A stretch of DNA of 64,000 nt from Cycas panzhihuaensis. Its lineage: Eukaryota > Cycadophyta. This document shows positions 10,333-21,204 of this stretch, one piece after another. Below the pieces are notes generated by a model. It was not told where the DNA came from and ran no database searches. It saw only the letters and a list, made by a program, of their open reading frames with translations. Position 1 is the first letter of the stretch; every line of letters starts with the position of its first letter. Position numbers and translations under genes: made by a program. The stretch covers positions 16,306,001 to 16,370,000 of the forward strand of contig CM041465.1 in assembly GCA_023213395.1 (NCBI GenBank). The letters run 5' to 3'.

Positions 10333-12968
10333 TATTTCCCAGCTACCAGGAATGGACTCGGGATGCATCGACTCAAGTAAGCTCAGGTATATGTTCTTAC
10401 TCCTATCTTCACTCTTATTTGACTGAGGATGCTTGGTATAGATTGCCTGATGCATGCTTGCCTATCATTTGCATGATTGCATTGCCTTTTTGCTTGATCA
10501 CAACGCATGTGCCTGCCGCACGCCACTCAGCTTATGACGACCCATAGTGGAGGCATTCTTCATCGAGTGCTACACCCCATATGGCACATAGCCACCTACA
10601 TCATCTCCACGGCCCCTCAAGACACCTTAACTAGTCGTATTTCACCTTTGATGGCATCCTGCCTATGCCTAGGGTTGCTTTCCAAGTACGATTGGATCCC
10701 CGATCGAGACCTGTCTCTCTTTCCTGACCACTTGTCAGTCACCTGGGCACCAATTCCTAGCTTGTTTAGCTCTAACTTGCTCCTTGTTTGGCTCTAGACC
10801 CTATTTTTAGCTTGATTTTTGCCTCTGAGACCCGTCTTTGCGTAAACCTAGCGATCTGCGATATTGCCATGGTAATGCCAAAGTTTCTTTGATGCGACTA
10901 TTTAATAAAGTTTTTTAAAACACGCGGCAGTTCTCACTATTTTCACAGAACTGCCATATGGCGCCTACGCGTTTCGACTTCCCCGTGACCCTCAATGTTC
11001 ACTTAGGGTCAGTGGGGGATAAAAACCAAAAAGTTCCTCATTTCTTGCTCTTCTTCACTCATTTTTTGGAAGGCAACTCCTACAATCCTCCTCTACCTAC
11101 TGTAAACAGAGACTCCTCAGCTACTACTCTTCCTACAGAGGCTACTGCTGCACATCAAGGTTAGCACCAGCTATCCAAGGCTTCCTCTTGTAGGTTCAAA
11201 TGGTGACAAGAAGGGTCTTCATAGAATTCTCCAAGAAAGAAGCTTCAAGGTCCCAAATCAAAGTGGTTTTTCTCACAGTAGCCTCTCCTCCAAAACCAGC
11301 CATCAAACCCTGCTAAGTGCAAGTCTTTTCCTGCTATTTTCCAACAGAGATACATCCTTACTCCCTACTATAAGGTACTCTCCATACTTGCCTTAAGATT
11401 TATGCTCTTTCCTTACATTTTTGTGAATGAATGCCTACTATACTTATTTTTTTTTATGACTCTGTGCCTATCTAGCACTAGATCTTTGTATTTCATGTTG
11501 TAGTATATCCCTTTACTGTCCTGCAAGCCTACTTTAAGGTGGCTGTGTAGAGGGGGTAACATAAAGGAAAGTGGAGGGAGAAAGACGGGGCTAGTTCCCC
11601 TTGCAAACCTTCTCCCCAAGGGTCTAAACCCTTCTTTTCTTTCCCCCTGCACCTATTGCCTCCCTTGAAGTTGGGCCAGGGACTTGGGAACCTACTCCCC
11701 AAATCTGAACCAGCATTAGCAACCCCTTGCCATGCTAGTTCCAGCCCCTCATTTGCTAGTTTTGGGCACCTCATAAGCCCCAAAACCACTCCTTGATTGG
11801 TTCATAATCTGCAACCCATCCCAGTTGGACGATTTGCTGCTCATAGCACCTCGTTCTTTGGGTGTGTTTGCATGTTATCCCATTGGTTTCTCCCCTCTTT
11901 GCGTGCTATCCTATGTCATCATTATAGGTCATTTTTCCTTTCCTAAGGCCACGTGAGGATTTTCGTGGGTGAGCTAGCCATTCCGAGGCTAACTCCTTTG
12001 TTTTGGGTACTGGTTGAAGTGGTTGTTTATTGGATTCTTGTTGGAGTTCTTTTCATTAGAATAATATGCATATGCCTTAATTTAGTTTGATTTCACCTCT
12101 TCTATATTTAGGCATATATATTAGATATACTTTGTGGCCCCTCTTTCGAGAGGGAGAAACTTGTGTGTTTGATTAACAGGTTTTTGCAATCATGGAGTTA
12201 CGAACGGGACGAACCGGTTAGCAGGTTAGTCCTTTGTTGGTTGTGTTTTCTTCTCGTTCTCTTTTTGTTGCTTTACTTCACTCTATTCCTTTCGCATATT
12301 TTAGGGGAGGTAAGTTACCTCTTGCAACCGCTCATGGCAACCATTGCCGGTCAACCTCATCTATGCGACGAGTAAAGCGGGAAGGCGTAAAAGGCAATGA
12401 GATTCACAATGCTTCATTCAAGCACCAGATCCAAGTACTCTTCTTGTTTCCTTTTTTTGGTCCTTTTTCCTTATGGCTTTGTTTCTATGCATATGCGTGT
12501 ATGTTAAGAAACATGTAGGAAATAAAAAAAAAGGGAATAAATACATTTATGCATTTATTCATAGTTGCTTTTATTACACATAGATAGTCTCCCTTAAACA
12601 CGAGCTATTGATTTCCTCATTTTTTTACTAGCTTATATGTAGACATCACACTACACGCCCCCCTCTTACGCGTTGCCTTCTCTCCCCTTTAAGAAGACGC
12701 AACCTGCTAGGTCCTTTCTTCCTCTTCCTAGCCATCCAAGGGGTAGGAGGGCCTCGCCTTTAGGGATGACCCAAGGCCTTGCCTTGCATCCCTTTCCCGT
12801 AATCACCTAAAAGTAATTAGGCACCTTTGTAGGTCCCAAATCTGCACTCTAGCGCATGGACATCCTGCAAGGTGATTCCTTACTGATCTATCTGATTCAT
12901 AACCCAACCTAGTTCTATATAGTCATATCTTGCTAAATTTAGGAAGCCACCCCACGGGAAGCGTTTCA
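10333..12968 (+). repeat. 5' LTR of element B
   Basis: It starts TATTTCCCAGCTACC (the 3' copy has the canonical TG) and ends GCGTTTCA just before the primer site. The only open frames inside it are also present in the 3' LTR by descent and look like no known protein. It contains a U3 hairpin and TATA element near 10,926-11,025 and a G/C-rich segment near 11,580-11,700. Near the start, AAGTAAGC stands where the 3' copy has CAGGTAAGC, a possible splice donor. Confidence 0.95.
10926..11027 (+). promoter_or_regulatory. U3 promoter region of the B 5' LTR: hairpin, decayed G-box, TATA
   Basis: A perfect 9-bp stem GGCAGTTCT (10,926-10,934) with AGAACTGCC (10,947-10,955) is followed by CATATG at 10,955, which is CACGTG (a plant G-box) in the 3' LTR. 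Then comes a conserved block and the TATA-like ATAAAAA at 11,019-11,025. The same order occurs in the LTRs of G. Transcription would start some 30 bp past the TATA. Confidence 0.6.
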
Positions 12969-12969
12969 C

Positions 12970-12987
12970 TGGCGACCATGCTGGGGA
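12970..12987 (+). other. Primer binding site of element B
   Basis: TGGCGACCATGCTGGGGA begins two bases after the LTR end. G has TGGCGACCATACTGGGGA and F a decayed version, so the three share one primer. The form TGGCGACY...CTGGGGA is like that of Ogre/Tat elements, which are reported to use tRNA-Arg; I could not check the tRNA. The leader 12,988-13,136 has no gene but holds a pyrimidine run ending TTTTCAG, a possible splice acceptor. Confidence 0.85.
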
Positions 12988-13136
12988 TTGCCAGTAAGGG
13001 AACTAGTTTCGCTTCCCTTCCTATTAGTGTTCTTGCTTTTAGGCAATTCTTTTTACTTACTTTTCAGTTGGGTAGCCCCCAACGTGTCTATTTCATACCC
13101 TTTGCCCTCTTCTAATGACTTGCGTAAAGGCATTGC

Positions 13137-16100
13137 ATGCGACGTTTCTTGCGTTGCTTGTAAGGTCTACCGTCGTTGTTAGAAGACCCATCGTATTGTT
13201 CCCTTCCGTCATCAGATTCTGATTCGACAATGGAAGGCTACCATTCTGACTGGGCTTACCATGCTTTGGTCTCAGGAACTCAAGAGTTTCCTGCATCTAT
13301 CTCGGGATCCACCTATGAGGGTGATGATCCCATTTATTATTCGGGTGACTAGCCTCACCCATCTGACCTTCATCCTTCTACTCATGCAGTAGAAGGTTCG
13401 CCTCTTCATGAGAGTCACCATCCAATTGGTGATCCTTATGAGGAGCACCCTGAGGGGTCTTCATCGTTTGAGGTCCCGTCGACCTCGTATGGTTACGATG
13501 ATACCCCTCCCGTTGATGTGATTGAATCCATCAGCGAGTACTTTCAAGCAACGCGTCTTCAACCACGTCCTAGGTGGTTTGAAGAAGCCTTGCATGGTAG
13601 GACGCCTTCTTCGACCGCACCTGCTCCTACTACGACAAGCATTCCTTTCATTCATATGCGCTCGTCCCACCCCGTATCTACACCCACTTTGGGGACAAGG
13701 GTCGCATCTTCGATTTCTAGCCATGACGCTACTTCTTCAGGACTCGCCTTTAGTGTGTCCTTTCCCCAGCTTGGAGTCAGCATGCCTGTTCCAAGCCAAG
13801 TGAATGTGCCACCCTCAAACATGGCACATGCATTCCCTAGCAGGCCTAGAGGTGCTGCCAATACTACTACCACTAGTTATGTAGGACCCACTCCCACATA
13901 TGTCCAAAGCCCATCCAGTGATCCTTCCCTTTACTTATGCCCGGGTTATGCATCTCAACCTTGGGGGCAAGGCAAGGGAAACCATCTTCCAGTTTATGGG
14001 GTGGACCCGTTACACCTATATGGGGTCGCACCACCTACAGGTAGCCCATATGGGCAGAATCTGGTCCCACACCCTTCATTTTCATTGTCCAGCGTGACTT
14101 CTTTCGCTATGCCTTCACAAGGGAACATACCTCCCTTCCAAGGCGTTTATCCTCAAGCCCCCTTCCAACAAGAGGCATTTCCCGAAGGAGTGATGGCTTT
14201 ACCACCCCCATCCATTCCTTGCTCGTTGCCATTCGTTGACCCTATGGTCCAAGCAAGGGCGCATCTCTTCATGGACTATAGGTCAACACCACTATCCATT
14301 GAGGCCTTAGGAACTAATCTGCCTCCTCACCCTCTTGAAGTTCCCAAGTTCGATGGAACTTCATTGCAAGACCCAGCTGAATACGTTGCGTAGTTTTTCT
14401 ATAGCGTGTATAGATTACTGGGCTTACGACCACATCCTAATGAAACTATTTCCACGATCCTTGTAGGGCGACGCCTTTAAATGGTTCTACCATCTCCGTG
14501 CCCACTCCATCTTTTCATTCCAGCAATTGGTGGATGAATTCATCAATTACTTTGATGTGGCCCATTCATTCAAGAGTGGAATGAAATCTCTCCTTTCGCT
14601 CAAACAAGGTCATGATGAAATGAATTGTGACTTTATGAGACAATTCCATGACCTCCTTCACTCCACTAAGGCCACGTTGCTTAAGGAGTTAAAGAGATAT
14701 CTTTTTGTTAATGCACTTTACCCCGAAGTGCATGTGGAAGTCCTCAAAATGGGGGCAACCACATGCGACTCCGTGATCACGAAATGCTTAGTGTTAGAGG
14801 CTATTGAGATCCAAGTCAGACTCAAGAAACCTCTTAAGCCCTCATAATGTCGTGAGGCACCTCCCCCAGCCAAGGAAACTAAACCTTCGCAACCTGCCAG
14901 GTCTACTTCTCATCCAACTGAGAAGACCTTAGACCCCCTTACCTCCGCCATATACTCATTCGAGCGCATGATGAAGGAGCTTAAACTCCAAACCCCTTCA
15001 TCGCCAACCTCTAACAAACCAATTCAACAAGCCTCTCCTGTCGTTGCCCCTAAAGGGGGTAGTACCCAACCTTCTCAGGTGAGGAAAGCTGATCCACCCC
15101 TTGAGAAGAGGTGCTGCTCCATCCACGAGAAATGCTTTCATGATGACTCACATTGTCGGGTGCAACACCCTCGTGATGCCCCACCATGTGATTCATCTTA
15201 TAAATGGGCATCGAGGCCCAATCTTGATCAACCTGTCCATAAGGATTCGTTTCCCAAATATGGGGAGCGTGATCACAACGCTCAACAAAGAAACAACTGG
15301 AACTGGGGTAGATCCCCTAATTCTCGCCCTTCACGCGGTAGAGGGAAGGGTACGAGATTCATCGTCCTCTTCATGTTCCTCTAACCGCCGCGCTCCTTCG
15401 CCTTCGTGATCCTATAATAAGGGAAAGAAGGTTGTCCAATTTCTTGAGACCACTCCGTTGTATGCCTTAACCTGGTCTCAAGCCGCTAAAGAGGCAGCTG
15501 GTGCCTCTTCATCCACATCTCACCTTGACTCTCTTATAGAAACTTCTCTTCTAGAACCCCATGCGCTTCCCAAGACTATTCCCATATGCCCTGACCGTTA
15601 CGATTTTCGAAGGGTGCTTACCCAACCTACAAAGGGTAAGCCCTTCTCTATCGTTGACGAGCTCTACACTGTCACTGCGGGGATATCCTTGATGGATGTC
15701 TTGAGAAGCTGCCCTGAGCAATGTGCTCTTCTTCTTGAAGCTCTTGGCTAGTAAGATGCTTCCATCCATGTGGTAGGTGCTACCTCCCATGGACCACCTG
15801 TCATCTCATTTGATCCCAGAGATCCCCCATCTCCCAGTAAACGGGAGAAGCTTTTGCATTATCCATTCGTCATTACCATTGACACTCCTGATTTTATCAT
15901 AAAGATGACCATTGTAGATAATGGCTCCTCGGTTAATGCTATGCCTATGAGTATGCTCAAGGAGCTGGGCATAGTAGCTCTTAATTCTATCCCTTGGAAA
16001 TGCTAAGGGTATGATGGGACTAAGAAGTCCCCTTTAGGGATAGTCTCCATTTCCCTCACCTTAGGAGGGAAAACTATTTCTGTAGAAGTTGTTATACTCG

Positions 16101-16498
16101 ATATCGATATGGAGTACAACCTCTTGTTGGGCCGACTATGGCTCGACCAAATAGGAGCAATCTGCTCCATGCATTGGGGGCAACTTAAATTTGTCCATGA
16201 AGGACAAGTTAAAGTTATTGCCTGTGAGCCTATGCCATCTCACACCTCTCATCCAGCCCGCCAGGCTATCTTTGTTGATGAAGATAGCGATCCTGAGGAG
16301 GCCACCCCTTCCATGGGACCTTTGTTTCAGGAGACCGACCTTCATCAGTCAGACCTTATGCCATGTCATGAGCCAAACCTAGTTAGGTTTTCCTCTATTG
16401 GCGTAGGTAGTTACGGTTACTTTACCATTATAGGTGATTCTGAGTCAGATAGCGAGGGTTACAAGCCCTCTCCTCGACGTGTCACCCTAGTTTCATGA
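13137..16498 (+). pseudogene. Gag-protease region of element B, broken
   Basis: The start ATG 13,137 is supported by G and F, which share the N-terminus MRRF.R.LRGLP; B has a stop at codon 9. A Pro/Ser-rich N-terminal half follows (GQNLVPHPSF, QGNIPPFQGVYPQAPFQQ). The retrotransposon Gag core spans about 14,330-14,846 (LVDEFINYFDVAHSF, FHDLLHSTKATL, EAIEIQ). The finger CCSIHEKCFHDDSHC at about 15,110 has the form CX2HX4HX4C. The protease has IVDNGSSVNAM near 15,912 and YNLLLG near 16,110. At least seven stops or shifts interrupt it. An acidic linker ends at 16,498, where pol should begin but does not. Gag would build the particle and PR would process it. Confidence 0.93.
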
Positions 16499-16888
16499 GC
16501 ACCTAGGGATATCTTGATCAGATATTCCTACTCCTCCTCATTCCACATTGGATACCGAGCCGCTGGTCGTGAGCCAGCCACCTATTTCACCTTCTTGGCC
16601 TCCTTGAGTGGTTTCTCGTAGGCACCTGCATCGACGAGCCACTCATAGAGACACTTCTTCTTCATGCTCTAAATCCTTACTTAGGACTAGAGCCATTCCT
16701 ACTCAGATGTAACCTTGCCACATGATCCGTCGTGTGCCAGGTCTGTTGCACTCGTCTGGTTCTAACCATAGCGAGTATACTGGTAGGCATAGCCACACTG
16801 GGCCTACCCTTCATCACCTATCTCCTACCCTATGTGTGACTACTCCTACCCCTATGTGGTTTAGGCACATCTCTTTCTCTCTTTACGC
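16499..16888 (+). other. Degenerate linker at the pol deletion point of element B
   Basis: This segment is what remains between the protease linker and the post-pol module. No RT, RNase H or integrase motif (CVDF, MDD, TDNG, KKFYA) can be found in any frame. In F about 3 kb of pol lies at this place. The last 20-30 bp (TCTCTTTCTCTCTTTACGC) resemble the bases that follow the pol stop codon in F, so the right breakpoint lies close to the pol end. Confidence 0.7.
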
Positions 16889-17243
16889 TCTGAAATGAGC
16901 CTAAACTACCGTCTTAAGTTCGTTCTCATTCCTCCCAACCACGGGTAGGATGATGACTTAAGATGGTCTTCCTCATCTCCTTATGGTTCCTCCTGCGGAA
17001 CCTGTGTTCCCATTTCCTTTGGGACCTTGTCCTCCTATTTGGGCATCCCCCAAATTAGGACGACGCTCTGAAATTAGCCTAAACTACCATCTTGAGTTGT
17101 TCCCCATTTCTCCCAACCATGGGTGGAATGGAAATTTGAGATGGCTTCCCACGTTTCTTTTTGGATTCCTCCCATGGAACCCATGTTCCTATATCTTTTT
17201 GGGACCTTTTGTCTTCCTATTTGGGCATTCCCCAATTAGGACG
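16889..17243 (+). repeat. Post-pol conserved module of element B, tandemly duplicated (177-bp unit)
   Basis: Two copies, 16,889-17,065 and 17,066-17,243, each begin with TGAAATKAGCCTAAACTACC. Each then forms a long stem (ACCGTCTTAAGT with ACTTAAGATGGT in copy 1), carries a GGTTCC/GGAACC hairpin (16,985-17,002 in copy 1), and ends with a TTTGGGACCT...CCTATTTGGGCATYCCC block. G (40,686 on) and F (46,797 down) have one copy each. It does not encode a protein. It lies between the 3' ends of the sense genes and the antisense gene. The segment 17,244-17,674 continues conserved non-coding sequence shared with G. Confidence 0.8.
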
Positions 17244-17674
17244 ATGCTTTGGAGTATCGTTACTCCTCTCCCTTGCCTAGTGTTTCCTTCGCATATCCTG
17301 CTATGCTCCTCCATGGACATGTGTGTTGCTCTATTTATAACCCCACATGTGCCTATCACCTCTACTTATGGTAGTCATGTGTGCGCCTATTAGATATATA
17401 GCCATGTATGGATGGAAATATATGCATCACATAACAAAGCATCTATAACATACATAACAAAACATACATGTCATCTGCCACACATGATATATACACCATC
17501 TCATATCAAAATGGGGTATCAATTACCCCGTATATATATACATCAAAAATCATATGTTACATCATACATATGGGAAGCCAATGTCCTTGCAGGGTGCATA
17601 CAATCATATGACTCTATATATGACCCCCTGGAGGCCCGTGCTTTCCCGTCAAAATCACATACATGTGTCCCACT

Positions 17675-19551
17675 CTACTGCTGCCCCGCTCCTGAGGTAC
17701 CATCTCCTGGCCTGTATGATCCCTCTCCTGGGGACCACATCCCTCTGAGGCTCCTCCTGGGCCTCCGTGAGCTCCCTGCCTTACTCCCCTCATCACATGG
17801 CCGTCGGGGTCATCGTTGCCATGTGGGTGTATGTCCTACTCCTGCTCGACCTCGACGCCACCTGGTCCACCAAATAATCGTATCTAGCCTAGATATGATC
17901 TCTCTCACTCTCCACTCCTTGGAGATGCTCCTCCAGCACTGCTATCTAGACCGTGCTCCCTGTGTCTCCACCTGCTCCTCCCTGAGCCTCTAGAGCCTAT
18001 ACACGCCTCCGTAGCGCGTCTCGCTCACCTTTGGCCTTTTCTAGCTCTCACTGCATCTGTCCTCTAAATGCCATATGCTCTTGGGACTCTATAGCCTAGA
18101 TGTCTCTCGCCCTTACCAATTGGGTGAATGCCACCATATGTGCACTCGCTGATCTAGGCGCATCCTCTGCCTAGATGGGCAGTTGCCCCTCTTCATACAC
18201 CTGAGGGAACATCTCCCTCACCATGGTCTCTACTAACTGCCAGATCTCTGCAGTACCTACAAATCCAACATACCATGTGTCAGTATATATCCAAATGCAT
18301 GTCAAGTAAAATCAAATCAAATATCTATCTGGCTATTAAACGATTGAGGAAATGGTTAGGCCTCACCTGCCGTGGCTGCTGTCTCCTCTACTAGTGTGAT
18401 GATCTCTCCTCCTGGCTCTCCGCCAGCTGCTGGTACCTCCTCCTTAGGTACCACCTTTGCTTGGGCCTCTTTCCTCGTTGGGACTGGCTCAACTATCTTC
18501 TCTCCGGATCTCCTCATGATCCATAGCATGTGGGCCCTCGTCACTAGCCCCTTGCTCTCCTCGGTAGCCCCTGATGGGCCTGCCTCTCCTCTGGCAATCC
18601 CGGATGGTCCCGTTGCTCCTCCCGTCATCCCTAATGGACTTGCCTCTCCTGTAGGTCTTGATGGGCCAGCCCCATCTCCTCCATCGTCATCATCATCATC
18701 ACCTGGGAGCACTCCTGCTCCACCTGCCTCATCATCACTGTCCTACCTCACCATCCTATACGGGTCTGCGACATAATCCGTCATGGTGAGGAGGTCCAGT
18801 GATGTCACCTCCACTGAATGCTAGACATGGGCCTGATCCTCTATCCCCCTCAGTCTAGTTTACCATCTGTGGACCATCAGGACCCACTCTGTTATGGGGT
18901 GTGTTCCCCCCACTGGTGCCACTACTCCAAAGTGATAAAAAAACCAGCACTGTAGCAATGTGCTATATGACAATCCTTCCCTGCCGGTCGTCCTGATGGC
19001 GTCGAGTTGTGCAACGAGGTTCATCGCTATCAGGGTGGCCCAATCCATCCTCTCACCTACCTCATAGCGGTGCACTGCATTCATCCATCCCTAGGGATGT
19101 CTCTATAATTCTGTTTCTGGGAAACCTGGAACAGAATGTACAATGTAATGAGTTTCCTCACCCAAGGAATCCTGGACATCACCTTCGTTTGGAGAGGGAC
19201 TCATCTCCTCTCCCACTTGTCAGTCCCTATGCAAAATGTAACTACCTCCTGATGTCTTTGCCTCATTCTTTGGCGTATCGCCGATCATCACCTCCCTCCA
19301 TCCGGTACTCCCAAAATCTACCGTATATCCCTCGGCATCACCATCACATCCCCCACCTAAGGTAGATAGAAAACATGTCTTTGCCTGTCTCAATGTAATA
19401 CAATATCAACTAATAACCCCTGATCTAATGTGAACTGAGGTGTCTTTAAGGCCTTAAATAGGCCACACCTCTGCAGAATTGCCTTGTCCTCTCTAGACAT
19501 CATCTCTATGTAGCTCAACATCGCCATGCTTATGTTTTTATAGTTATCCAT
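17675..19551 (-). pseudogene. Antisense plant-mobile-domain-like gene of element B, broken
   Basis: On the - strand the frame starts MDNYKNISMAMLSYIEMM at 19,551 and includes RCGLFKALKDT, as in G. Around 19,084-18,860 it reads ERMDWATLIAMNLVAQLDAI and YSTLLQCWFFYHFG, shared with F and H. An acidic, GPSG-rich low-complexity stretch follows (18,712-18,356, with DDDDDDGGDG), then a helical Glu/Arg-rich region. It ends with GAGQQ and a TAG at 17,675-17,677, an ending shared by F and G. The region of the HxFHLPxxGDVxVTLxD motif is frame-shifted here. It is transcribed opposite to gag, and its own promoter is not proven. Function unknown. Confidence 0.72.
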
Positions 19552-19679
19552 CGTGATAATAGCCTGCTAACATTACAAACCAATCAAAACCAAGTCTATG
19601 TTAGTCTTCTGTCTTCCTGGCTATCTCTCAGCTCTTTCTGCTTGAGATTTGGGATCTCATGGCCCCTCATCTTCTTTTT

Positions 19680-19830
19680 TGTGCAGATCTACCTTCGTAC
19701 CGCGCTAAACTTCGCGATACCGTTAAGTTTAGCTTGGGTCCCACAACGATCAGGGCCCAACGGTAAAGATCATGGCACTGCGATCTTTGCCGCGGTACGA
19801 ATGGTACCCCCCCAAAAGGGGGGGTTTCTA
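19680..19830. other. Three-way-junction inverted repeat upstream of the B antisense gene
   Basis: A perfect 11-bp outer stem (TTCGTACCGCG at 19,694-19,704 with CGCGGTACGAA at 19,791-19,801) encloses two hairpins. The first is CTAAACTT with AAGTTTAG (19,705-19,732), the second AAAGATC with GATCTTT (19,765-19,788). Next to it, 19,806-19,825 is a perfect 8-bp palindrome of seven C and seven G around AAAA. The outer stem begins 142 nt upstream of the antisense start. F keeps the second hairpin unchanged and a different version of the first. The remaining spacer to 20,160 shows nothing else. Confidence 0.8.
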
Positions 19831-20162
19831 CCCCACAAATCAAAAAAATTCCTTTTGATGGACTCCATGGGGCCCACTGGGACCAGGGCTCCCTAATGCC
19901 CAGGTCCCCCCTCTTTCTGGGTCCAATTTAGACTCCAAGAGGCCATCGTCTGCCCTATTGGGGTGCAAAAACTACTCAAAAATTAACAAAAAGCAACCAA
20001 ATTAAAACTTTGAAATGGGGTAGGTTTCATAAGATCCACTCACTGGATCTGGTCTGGCTGTCGCCATCACGTCCTGTCGGTCTTGCTGGCTCTCTCTGTG
20101 CTCTGATCCAACAATCTGATCCTCCTTTGCATGCCTCCAAAGTTAGGCAGCGCTCCGCTGCA

Positions 20163-20285
20163 TAAGGAAATGGCTCTGGTTTCTCACGAGAGCCAGTGAA
20201 AATGAATTCGTAAGGAAATGGCTCTGGTTTCTCACGAGAGCTAGTGAAAATGAATTCGTAAGGAAATGGCCCTAATTTCTCTGTT
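20163..20285 (+). repeat. 48-bp tandem repeat, about 2.5 copies
   Basis: Units 20,163-20,210 and 20,211-20,258 differ at one base (AGCCAG or AGCTAG); a partial third follows. Each full unit holds a 7-bp stem TGGCTCT with AGAGCCA and an EcoRI-type GAATTC. From 20,330 to 20,780 the sequence is conserved with F (30,530-30,800) and may be a lost N-terminal extension of the RNase H gene, but no intact frame is left. Confidence 0.8.
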
Positions 20286-20781
20286 TTTGCTCTTGCAATA
20301 GCTGTTGGAACCATCCCGTTTCCCTGATCACCTTTGTCTTTTGGCCCTATCGCCAATTATGCTCTTTTGATGCCCTTTTTGCCCTCTCCTGTAAGTGCAT
20401 TTATGGCACCTCATTTATTGCACTTTTTCCTAGGGCCCTTCCATCTCGTTTTGCATGCTGCTCCCGTGCATGCCCGAGTTTATACTCGTTTGGCTCATTT
20501 TGCCATTCCGGACTCATTTCTATAACCCTTTTCTGCTCCTGGGGTCTCCAGAGGGAGTGCTCCCCCCGTCCGGGGGCATGTTGTGCTTCCTAAAGTGACC
20601 TTTGGTACTCTAGAGCGCCTTTCTTCTGCCTGCTCTTAGGTAGTGGTCAGACTGCTTGCTTTCATCCTTGGGTAGCCTCATTGCTATATCCTCCTACCCT
20701 TCACAGCCACTTATTGCTTGCCTCTTGAGTATCTCTTTCTCTCCATCGTTGATTATTATCCCTAGGATTTAGTCTTCATTC

Positions 20782-21204
20782 ATGTCCCTCTACATATTTA
20801 CTAATGGCAGAAGCCGCGGTAACCCTGGACCTTCTGCCGCTGCTTAGATCCTTCACAGCCCCTCCAGATATGATTTCCTGCATTGTGGGATTTTTCTCCC
20901 CGAAGCAACCAATAATAAAGCTGAGTACATGGTCATTATTGAAGCCCTCACTGATGCTCTCCATTTCTATAATGGACCCATTATTCTATTTTGTGACTCT
21001 CAGGTTGTGGTGTCCCATCTCACCCAGGTTTACCAAGTGCGATGCCCTCACCTGTGAACTCTTACTTTTGCCGCAAGAGCTCTCTTAGCCCGCTTTTCAT
21101 TAGTTGACATTCAGCACACCCCTTGTGACCTCAATGCTGAGGCAGATGGCCTCGTCTGCCTCATCCTTGAGTGTCGCATCCCTCTTCTTGGCGATCACCT
21201 TTGA
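20782..21204 (+). pseudogene. Additional RNase H domain of element B, broken
   Basis: From ATG 20,782 the frame reads LYIFTNGRSRGN, where the first catalytic Asp is Asn. After a stop it continues GIFLPEATNNKAEYMVIIEA (catalytic Glu present) and FCDSQVVVSHL (Asp present), and ends NAEADGLVCLILE before a stop near 21,204. The order and residues match the domains in H and F. It lies downstream of the antisense gene and 360 bp before the 3' LTR. In Tat elements a second, archaeal-type RNase H is established knowledge; assigning this copy to that type is inference from position and from pol's own RNase H being absent. Confidence 0.75.

Noticed and set aside
10507-10797. Open frame of about 96 codons inside the B 5' LTR, with a counterpart at 21,766-22,029
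   Set aside because: The two are copies by LTR duplication, differ by unselected changes and resemble no known protein.
17412-17993. Open frame of 193 codons on the + strand
   Set aside because: It overlaps the antisense gene of B on the opposite strand and has no counterpart frame in F; a shadow.
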